From Spirochaetales bacterium (GTDB lineage: Bacteria; Spirochaetota; Spirochaetia; B11-G9): a stretch of 6,936 nt of DNA. Position 1 is the stretch's first letter. The number at the start of each line of letters is the position of its first letter. The position numbers and the translations under genes were made by a program. The DNA lies in the NCBI GenBank assembly GCA_027077185.1, contig JALTGJ010000421.1, positions 1-6,936 of the forward strand, in the 5' to 3' direction. Below the pieces are notes generated by a model. It ran no database searches. It had not been told where the DNA came from and saw only the letters and a program-made list of their open reading frames with translations. Of the stretch, positions 1 to 5,983 are shown piece by piece.

Positions 1-7
1 TTTCTTA

Positions 8-12
8 CTCCC
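8..12 (-). promoter_or_regulatory. Ribosome binding site of a leftward gene starting just outside the window
   Basis: On the minus strand the window ends with GGGAG followed by TAAGAAA, so 7 bases remain after the site before the edge. That is the normal distance to a start codon, and the same GGGAG plus 7 spacing precedes nadE in this window. The start codon would therefore lie immediately to the left of base 1. An alternative is an ATG at 14-12 (reading M-G-V-R), but it has no ribosome site upstream and would lie right against the Fur-like box. The gene itself is not visible. Confidence 0.5.
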
Positions 13-14
13 AT

Positions 15-29
15 TGATAATAATTATTA
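15..29. promoter_or_regulatory. Candidate Fur box (ferric uptake regulator operator)
   Basis: TGATAATAATTATTA matches the 7-1-7 Fur consensus TGATAATNATTATCA at every specified position except one (T for C at position 14). It fits the PerR consensus TTATAATNATTATAA less well (two mismatches) and the Zur type poorly. The core at 17-30 is a perfect 14-base palindrome. It lies about +3 to +17 from the predicted start of the leftward promoter, where a bound repressor would block transcription. AT-rich DNA can give such palindromes by chance, but the position relative to the promoter argues against that. It is about 200 bases from the rightward gene and probably does not control it. Confidence 0.55.
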
Positions 30-37
30 TTTACATT

Positions 38-66
38 AGTATAGATAATGCATTTTATAGTGTCAA
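38..66 (-). promoter_or_regulatory. Strong sigma-70 type promoter firing leftward
   Basis: On the minus strand there is a perfect -35 box TTGACA (66-61), a 17-base spacer (60-44) and a -10 box TATACT (43-38), one base from consensus. Transcription would begin near base 31 and leave a leader of about 30 bases before the start codon expected just outside the window. The promoter, Fur-like box and ribosome site occur in the right order and spacing, so each supports the others. Confidence 0.65.
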
Positions 67-121
67 TATTGAATTTTATGAAAATGACAAACCAGACTTT
101 AATTTTGAGATTATAATTGAT

Positions 122-154
122 ATTTTATGTATATAACAAATTTATACATAAAAT
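122..154. repeat. Perfect 12-bp inverted repeat upstream of the hydroxylase gene
   Basis: The arms at 122-133 (ATTTTATGTATA) and 143-154 (TATACATAAAAT) are exact reverse complements separated by 9 bases. A third partial copy of one arm, ATGTAT, follows at 157-162. Only one pair in the stem is G-C and no T-run follows directly, so an intrinsic terminator is unlikely. A palindromic binding site for a regulator of either flanking gene is the more natural reading; a weak RNA hairpin is possible if transcription starts upstream of it. Confidence 0.45.
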
Positions 155-187
155 TGATGTATTTATAAATTTTTGGCTTTTATTTTT

Positions 188-211
188 TGGTATTATCAAT
201 TATACTTGATA
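188..211 (+). promoter_or_regulatory. Possible extended -10 promoter overlapped by a small dyad
   Basis: TGG followed by TATTAT (188-196) is an extended -10 element one base from consensus. No acceptable -35 box lies 16-18 bases upstream. Transcription would start near 203, leaving a leader of about 24 bases with the ribosome site in it. TATCAA (194-199) and TTGATA (206-211) form a perfect 6-bp inverted repeat with a 6-base spacer that covers the -10 box and the predicted start, so it could be an operator. TATACT at 201-206 is a rival -10 box but would leave a very short leader. Confidence 0.3.
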
Positions 212-216
212 TAACC

Positions 217-223
217 GGGAGGG
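217..223 (+). promoter_or_regulatory. Ribosome binding site of the hydroxylase gene
   Basis: GGGAGGG lies just before the ATG at 227. The GGAGG core ends 4 bases before the start codon, which is slightly close but workable. It supports this start, as does the family-typical motif K-V-T-G-R-A beginning at residue 15; no other in-frame Met occurs near the N-terminus. Confidence 0.75.
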
Positions 224-226
224 TTT

Positions 227-2485
227 ATGGATTCGAATACAGTAGCATACAGAAACGATTCAATATCAAAAGTAACCGGCAGAGCTTATTATGTAGATGA
301 CTTTAGATTCTATAACGAGGCCAGATGCGTACCGGTTTATTCCGGTTATGTCCATGCTAAATTAATAAATATAAATACAGAGGAAGCAGAAAATATACCT
401 GGAGTATTAAAAGTTATAACATGGAAAGATGTTCCAGGACAGATTAAATCAGGGCAGATATTTCAGGATTACAGTATCCTTGTCAAGGATAAAATTAGAT
501 ATGAAGGTGATGTAATTGCACTTGTAGTTGCAGAAACCGAAGAAATTGCATTAATGGCCTCTGAACTTATAACCCCGGAGGTAGAAGAACTTCCAATTAT
601 TCTTGATTCCTCTGATGCAATCAAGACAGATGCTCCACTTATAAATGAAGAATTTTCTACAAATATAATCTGCCATCACAAAGTCAGACGTGGTGATGCG
701 GAAAAAGCATTTAAAGAATGTGATATTGTTATAGAAAAAGAGTTTCACACACCACTTGTAGAACATGCTTATCTGGAAACTGAAGGCTCAATATGCATAC
801 CAAAACGAAATGGCGGAATTGAAGTCTATGGAAGCATGCAGCATCCATTTAGTACACGCCGGTTTGTAAGTGCTCATTTAGGCATGCCGATTTCTGAAAT
901 TGAAGTATTTTCCCATCCTGTAGGAGGAAGTTTCGGAGGCAAAGATGATATGGCTGCTATGGTTTGCGCCAGAACAGCCCTTGCTGCAATTCTAATAAAC
1001 CGTCCTGTCAGAATGATATATACCAGAGCATGGTCCATGAAAGAAAGCTATAAAAGAGTCCCCTATGATATTAAATATAAATATGGATTAACAAACGACG
1101 GATATATAAAGGCTGTTAACTGCTATATTCTGGCAAACTCAGGAGCCATTGCTTCAACTACCCCCTGGCTGACATGGAGATCAACTGCCCAAAGCTGCGG
1201 TCCCTACATGGTACCCAATGTTCATACTGATGTTTTTGGGGTTGCAACAAATAATGGCTTTACCGGAGCGTTTAGAGGTTTTGGAGCACCTCAGAGCAAT
1301 TTTGCTATTGAACAAATGATGGATATATGTGCAGAAGCTTTAAAAATTGATCCAATTGTTTTTAGAAAACAGAATGGAGTCGTTGACGGATCAACAACAA
1401 TTACAGGTCAAATTCTTAATACCCATAAGGTAAGTCTGCATGAGGTAATTGATACTGTTGTTGAAGCTTCTGACTATTATGAAAAAATAAAGTCATGTGA
1501 TCATGGAAAGGGAGATAAAGATAAGTATTATGGTATTGGACTGGCATCCTCCTACAGAGGTTCAAGTATTGGTGCTGAAGGTATGGACTTTGCCAGTTGT
1601 ACTATAAACTGCCAGTTTGATGGTTCAATTGTTCTTTCAACAGGAATCTTTGAGAATGGTCAGGGTGCGGAAAGTGCAATGAACATGATGCTATCAGAAC
1701 TGCTTGGTGTAAAAATAGAAAGAATTTTCTATGCAACACCTTCTACCTCTACAATACCAGACAGTGGTACTACAGTTGCATCCAGAGGGACCTTAATGGG
1801 AGGCGGAGCCATTAAAGACGCTGTTGGAAAATTAAAAGAAATAATGAGACAGAACTTGTCTGATAAGCTAAGATGTCTTCCAAGAGAAGTCGTTTTTAAA
1901 GATGATTTTTTGTGGGGAAGAGATGGCTACAAATTACCATGGACAGAAGCAGTAAAAATTTTACATTCCAGAAAAGTTTTTCCATTTGCTTTTGGTTATT
2001 TTCAGGCACCATCCGTCACCTGGGATGAAGAAACAGGCCAGGGTGACGCATACTTTACCTACGTTTACAGCTGTCAGGCTGCTGAAGTGGAAGTAGATAG
2101 AAAAACAGGAAAGGTAAAGGTTCTTAAAGTTACAGCTGCTCATGACATTGGAAAAGCAATTAACAAAGATATGGTAGAGGGTCAAATATTTGGTGGTATA
2201 GTTCAGGGCCTGGGCTGGGCATTAACAGAAGATCTGCAGACCAGCAATGGAATTATTCAGCAAACAAATCTAAATAAATACAAAATACCAAAAGCCGGAG
2301 ATATGCCGGAAATGAAAGCAATTATTATAGAAAATGCAGACCCCAACTCTCCAACAGGGGCAAAAGGAATAGGCGAGCCGGCACTCGAAATAACTGCCCC
2401 GGCTATTGCAAATGCAGTATATAATGCTACGGGTTACAGAGCTTACTCGTTGCCTATTAAAATTCCTGTAAACAAAGAAGCATAA
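227..2485 (+). CDS. Xanthine dehydrogenase family protein, molybdopterin-binding (large) subunit, XdhA-like
   Basis: This is the catalytic molybdenum subunit of a xanthine oxidase family hydroxylase, a cytosolic enzyme type that oxidises purines or other N-heterocycles and passes electrons to separate iron-sulfur and FAD subunits. It is complete at 752 residues, about the size of E. coli XdhA. The N-terminal hammerhead part begins with KVTGRAYYVDDF (15-26). Cofactor-binding motifs follow: SMQHP (Gln205), GGSFGGKDD (233-241), AFRGFGAPQ (348-356, Arg350), ENGQG (Gln479), TTVASR (515-520) and the catalytic glutamate in GIGEP (Glu717). Aligned to bovine xanthine dehydrogenase from memory, substrate residue Arg880 corresponds to Arg318 and Phe914 to Phe352, while Glu802 is replaced by Asp240. 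The CoxL motif of CO dehydrogenase (AYRCSFR) is absent. The gene ends with tandem stops TAA TAG. No partner subunit gene follows; nadE converges on it after 11 bases. The family is certain, but the substrate (xanthine, hypoxanthine, nicotinate or another) is not. Confidence 0.93.
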   Translation: MDSNTVAYRNDSISKVTGRAYYVDDFRFYNEARCVPVYSGYVHAKLININTEEAENIPGVLKVITWKDVPGQIKSGQIFQDYSILVKDKIRYEGDVIALVVAETEEIALMASELITPEVEELPIILDSSDAIKTDAPLINEEFSTNIICHHKVRRGDAEKAFKECDIVIEKEFHTPLVEHAYLETEGSICIPKRNGGIEVYGSMQHPFSTRRFVSAHLGMPISEIEVFSHPVGGSFGGKDDMAAMVCARTALAAILINRPVRMIYTRAWSMKESYKRVPYDIKYKYGLTNDGYIKAVNCYILANSGAIASTTPWLTWRSTAQSCGPYMVPNVHTDVFGVATNNGFTGAFRGFGAPQSNFAIEQMMDICAEALKIDPIVFRKQNGVVDGSTTITGQILNTHKVSLHEVIDTVVEASDYYEKIKSCDHGKGDKDKYYGIGLASSYRGSSIGAEGMDFASCTINCQFDGSIVLSTGIFENGQGAESAMNMMLSELLGVKIERIFYATPSTSTIPDSGTTVASRGTLMGGGAIKDAVGKLKEIMRQNLSDKLRCLPREVVFKDDFLWGRDGYKLPWTEAVKILHSRKVFPFAFGYFQAPSVTWDEETGQGDAYFTYVYSCQAAEVEVDRKTGKVKVLKVTAAHDIGKAINKDMVEGQIFGGIVQGLGWALTEDLQTSNGIIQQTNLNKYKIPKAGDMPEMKAIIIENADPNSPTGAKGIGEPALEITAPAIANAVYNATGYRAYSLPIKIPVNKEA

Positions 2486-2496
2486 TAGATACAGAA

Positions 2497-4431
2497 CTAT
2501 TCAAGTTTTTCTATCCAGCTTGCAGAACTGGCATCACTGGGCATACGCCAATCACCCCGGGGAGAAAGAGCAAGGGTCCCTACCTTGGGCCCATCAGGCA
2601 GCGCTGAACGCTTAAACTGCTGGGAGAAAAATCTTTTATAAAATATTTTCAGCCATTTTAATATAATTTTACTGGAATATTTTCCTGTAAAAGCAATATT
2701 AGCCAGAAACAGAACTTTTTCGGGACCAAACCCACACCGTATTGCGTTAAACAGAAAGAAATCATGAAGCTCATAGGGACCGACTGTATCTTCAGTTTTT
2801 TGGACAATCTCTCCATTCTTTCCAGGGGGCAGTAATTCGGGAGATATAGGAGTATCAATTATATCCTTTAAAATTATTGATGTTTTTCCTGTACTTAAAG
2901 AATTTGCATAAAACTCGATTAAAAATTTTACCAGAGTTTTGGGTACTCCGCTGTTAACTGAATACATTGACATTTGATCTCCATTATAGGTACACCATCC
3001 CAGGGCGAGTTCAGAAAGGTCCCCGGTACCAATAACAAGTGAATTCAGTTGATTGGCTTTATCCATTAAAATTTGAGTTCTTTCCCTTGCCTGGGTATTT
3101 TCATAGGTCGTATCATGAATTTCCCGGTCATGACCAATATCAGAAAAGTGCTGGAGTGCAGCATTTGTAATATTAATATCTTCCAGAGAAATATTCAGTT
3201 CAGAACAAAGTTTTTCTGCATTACTTTTTGTACGTTTAGTAGTACCAAAGCCGGGCATTGTAATACAGTGAATATCTTTTAAATCCAGATTTAAATGTTT
3301 AAATGCCTCAATTGTAACCAGGAGTGCCAGAGTGGAATCCAGCCCGCCTGACAAACCAATAACAGCGGAAAATAAATTAATATTTGTCATCCGGGTAGCA
3401 AGACCAGTGCTCTGAATATTTAATATTTCACTGGAGCGTAATTTTAGATCACTCTTTGATTCAGGGACAAATGGATGAGGATCGATAAAACGATTTAAAC
3501 TGCTGTGGGATTTTTTTTCCGCGGTGTAATATACTCTCCTGGAGGTTTTTGATGATAAAAATCTTTTACTCTGACTGAAAGTAATATTATTTAACCTTTC
3601 ATGATTTATATACTCCAGATCCACATCATACATTATTAAGTCAGACTTTCTTTTAAACCTCTTATTTTCAACATGTACTTTTCCATTCTCAGCAATTATT
3701 GAATGACCGTCACAAACTGTATCTGTTGTGGACTCCCCCACACCTGCTGAACAATATACATATGCACCAATAGTTGATGCTGATTGGTGCTGTACTAAAT
3801 TCCTGCGGTATTCAGCTTTACCTAGAATATCGGTACTTGCAGAAAGATTAAAAATTACTAATGCACCTTCAAGGGACAAAAATGAACTGGGAGGAATTGG
3901 AGCCCAAAGATCTTCACATATCTCAATACCAAAGGCTTCCAGCTTATCATTTCTATTGGAAAATACAATATCAGTACCAAAAGGGACTTCTTTGTTGTTA
4001 ATTATTGTACTTGAAATATTTAAATCCAGACCTGATGAAAACCATCTGCCTTCATAATATTCGTTATTATTAGGTATAAAAGATTTTGGTATTATACCTA
4101 AAATTTCACCCTGAGAGACTGCTGCCGCACAGTTAAATAAACGACCATTTTCCTGATATGGAAAGCCTATTATATGAATACCATTATATTCACGGCTTTT
4201 ATTAACAATATCTATTAAAGCCTCCAGCACAGAGTTTAAAAGAGTCTGCTGTCTAAAAAGATCACCACAGTTGTAGGATGAAATTACCAGTTCAGGATAA
4301 ACTGTAATATCACATCCAGAAGCAGAAGCTTCGTGCATAAGAGTTACAATATTTTTGTAATTTTCATGTATACTGACAGGTGTTGTTTCCGGCTTTGCTG
4401 CTGCAACACGCAGATATGCAAATTGTTTCAA
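2497..4431 (-). CDS. nadE: Glutamine-dependent NAD+ synthetase
   Basis: It converts nicotinate adenine dinucleotide to NAD+, using ammonia from glutamine and ATP (to AMP and PPi), as the last step of NAD synthesis in the cytosol. The protein is complete at 644 residues, normal for the two-domain form. The N-terminal nitrilase-like glutaminase has its full triad: Glu47 (YPEL), Lys116 (IPKS) and Cys172 (EICEDLW). The C-terminal synthetase domain has the ATP-pyrophosphatase loop SGGLDS (361-366), MPGFGTTKRT (392-401), GTGDLSELALGW (468-479), GDQMSMY (484-490), ISPELLP, GPYELHDFF and the closing block QFKRS...GDWRMPSDA. It starts with TTG at 4431-4429, because family homology begins immediately (FAYLRVAAAKP) and GGGAG sits 7 bases upstream. 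It lies 4 bases after guaA and is the last gene of the cluster. No key residue is missing. Confidence 0.97.
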   Translation of the reverse strand: MKQFAYLRVAAAKPETTPVSIHENYKNIVTLMHEASASGCDITVYPELVISSYNCGDLFRQQTLLNSVLEALIDIVNKSREYNGIHIIGFPYQENGRLFNCAAAVSQGEILGIIPKSFIPNNNEYYEGRWFSSGLDLNISSTIINNKEVPFGTDIVFSNRNDKLEAFGIEICEDLWAPIPPSSFLSLEGALVIFNLSASTDILGKAEYRRNLVQHQSASTIGAYVYCSAGVGESTTDTVCDGHSIIAENGKVHVENKRFKRKSDLIMYDVDLEYINHERLNNITFSQSKRFLSSKTSRRVYYTAEKKSHSSLNRFIDPHPFVPESKSDLKLRSSEILNIQSTGLATRMTNINLFSAVIGLSGGLDSTLALLVTIEAFKHLNLDLKDIHCITMPGFGTTKRTKSNAEKLCSELNISLEDINITNAALQHFSDIGHDREIHDTTYENTQARERTQILMDKANQLNSLVIGTGDLSELALGWCTYNGDQMSMYSVNSGVPKTLVKFLIEFYANSLSTGKTSIILKDIIDTPISPELLPPGKNGEIVQKTEDTVGPYELHDFFLFNAIRCGFGPEKVLFLANIAFTGKYSSKIILKWLKIFYKRFFSQQFKRSALPDGPKVGTLALSPRGDWRMPSDASSASWIEKLE

Positions 4432-4435
4432 TAGA

Positions 4436-5983
4436 CTACTCCCATTCTATGGTCGAAGGGGGTTTACTTGATATATCGTAAACTACTCTTCCAATTTCTG
4501 AAATAGTGTTGGTAAGTAAGGATGATATTTCCAATAAATCTGAGGTTTTAAAGGGATAAACATCTGCAGTCATCCCGTCAATACTTGTAATTGCTCTTAA
4601 AGCAAGGACATAAGCATATTCCCGGGCATCCCCTGTAACGCCAACAGATTTAACAGGGAGTAACACACAAAAGGCCTGCCATATTTCATTGTAAAGGTTT
4701 CTGTTTTTTAATTCAGAAATAAATAAAGCATCAGCTTCCTGCAGAATTCTTACTTTAGCTTGAGTAATATCCCCTAAAATTCTAACAGCAAGACCTGGGC
4801 CGGGAAAAGGATGCCTTTCAATTATGCGCTTGTCTATTCCAAGACTAATACCCAGTTGCCTTACTTCATCTTTAAACAGCTTATCAAGAGGTTCAACAAT
4901 CATTCCTTCGTCTCTCTTCTTCTCTACAAGGGGTGAACGAACATTATGATGAGACTTTATTACTTTAGCATTTATCCCTACACCCTTTCCTGATTCTATC
5001 AGATCAGTATAAAGAGTTCCCTGGGCAAGAAAATAGTTATTAGAAATTTCTTTTGGTAATTCTGTTTCCTGAACCTTAATAAAAAGATCACCAATTATTT
5101 CCCTTTTTTGCTCAGGGTCTGAAACATTTTTTAAGGAACTTAAAAATAAACCTGAAGCATTAACCACAGTAATATTCCTGGCTCCAAGACTTTTTAAGTA
5201 GATCTTAATTTCTTCAGTTTCATTCTTTCTCATTAAACCTGTATCTATATACATAAGATATATATTTTCAGGAGGTAAGGCTTTAAGGAGAATCCCTGCA
5301 ACAACAGAAGAATCAACACCTCCTGATATTAAAAGGAGAACTTTCTCATTTTTTACTTTTTGTTGCAATTCTTCAATAATTTGTTTGCCAAAAAGATTCA
5401 TATCCCAATTTTTTCTGGCAGAACATATTTTAAAAACAAAATTACCGAGTATTTCTGTACCATATTCACAATGACTAACTTCCGGATGGAACTGTAAACC
5501 GTATAGATTTAATTTTTTATTTATACCGGCGGCCGGATAATTTTCCGATTCAGCCAATAGTTCAAATCCTTCACCTAAATGTTCAATACTATCACCATGA
5601 CTCATCCAGGAAGAAAAACCCTGGGGTACCCCATCAAACAATTGAGATTCCATCAATATAGATACAGGGGCTTTCCCATATTCTTTGGTAGTAGAAGCGT
5701 TAACCTTTCCATTATAAATATCAGTCATTTGCTGAAACCCATAACAAATGCCCAATACAGGTAATCCAGTTAAGAAAACCCCCGGGTCCGGTTTGGGTGC
5801 TCCTTTTTCATAAACAGAAAAAGGAGAACCTGACATAATTATTCCTATAGTATTTATTAGTAATTCGTCTGTAATAACAGTATTACCCGTAAAAATTTCA
5901 CAAAAGACACCCAGCTCCCTAATTCTTCTGGCAATAAGCTGGGTTGTCTGGGAACCAAAATCAAGTATAACTATTCTGTCCAA
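4436..5983 (-). CDS. guaA: GMP synthase (glutamine-hydrolysing)
   Basis: It aminates XMP to GMP with glutamine and ATP (to AMP and PPi), closing the guanine branch of purine synthesis. It is complete at 515 residues, the usual length. The class I amidotransferase domain shows the triad Cys80 (GICYG), His166 and Glu168 (FHPEV), plus WMSHGD (126-131). The ATP-pyrophosphatase domain begins with the P-loop SGGVDSS (220-226). The C-terminal dimerisation part has KSHHNV (343-348), EPLDKLFKDEVR, HPFPGPGLAVRILG (391-404) and the conserved ending KPPSTIEWE. The start is TTG at 5983-5981, since DFGSQ follows within eight residues and no upstream in-frame start is seen. The ribosome site is weak (GATGAG, or a GGG placed too close), so translation probably depends on coupling to purA, whose end it overlaps by 13 bases. 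Just before the C-terminus the stretch SEIGRVVYD is about three residues shorter than the E. coli NEVNGISRVVYD region. Confidence 0.97.
   Translation of the reverse strand: MDRIVILDFGSQTTQLIARRIRELGVFCEIFTGNTVITDELLINTIGIIMSGSPFSVYEKGAPKPDPGVFLTGLPVLGICYGFQQMTDIYNGKVNASTTKEYGKAPVSILMESQLFDGVPQGFSSWMSHGDSIEHLGEGFELLAESENYPAAGINKKLNLYGLQFHPEVSHCEYGTEILGNFVFKICSARKNWDMNLFGKQIIEELQQKVKNEKVLLLISGGVDSSVVAGILLKALPPENIYLMYIDTGLMRKNETEEIKIYLKSLGARNITVVNASGLFLSSLKNVSDPEQKREIIGDLFIKVQETELPKEISNNYFLAQGTLYTDLIESGKGVGINAKVIKSHHNVRSPLVEKKRDEGMIVEPLDKLFKDEVRQLGISLGIDKRIIERHPFPGPGLAVRILGDITQAKVRILQEADALFISELKNRNLYNEIWQAFCVLLPVKSVGVTGDAREYAYVLALRAITSIDGMTADVYPFKTSDLLEISSLLTNTISEIGRVVYDISSKPPSTIEWE
4439..4443 (-). 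promoter_or_regulatory. Ribosome binding site of nadE, inside the end of guaA
   Basis: GGGAG on the minus strand lies in the last two sense codons of guaA (TGG GAG), 7 bases before the TTG at 4431. It decides the choice of this non-ATG start and suggests that ribosomes finishing guaA re-initiate on nadE. Confidence 0.75.

Noticed and set aside
105..147. Rightward promoters from TTGAGA (105-110) or TTGATA (117-122) with downstream TATA-like boxes
   Set aside because: The spacers to acceptable -10 boxes are 19-21 bases, too long, and such matches are common in AT-rich DNA.
1961..2185. Leftward open frame of 74 codons inside the hydroxylase gene
   Set aside because: It is antisense to conserved cofactor-domain sequence and rich in Phe, Ser and Cys as expected of a complementary-strand artefact.
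2500..2525. CAAG ... CTTG pairing after the hydroxylase stop as a terminator
   Set aside because: The stem is only 4 bp with a long loop and has no following T-run.
3073..3282. Rightward open frame of 69 codons opposite nadE
   Set aside because: It is antisense to the conserved ATP-pyrophosphatase domain and shows no start signals or family resemblance.
2941..3491. NadE reading GDQMS instead of GDHMS as a lost key residue
   Set aside because: Mycobacterium tuberculosis NadE, as I recall it, also has GDQMS, so this is normal variation.
3728..4057. Rightward open frame of 109 codons opposite nadE
   Set aside because: It lies antisense to strongly conserved NadE sequence, has no ribosome site or recognisable domain, and is a shadow frame.
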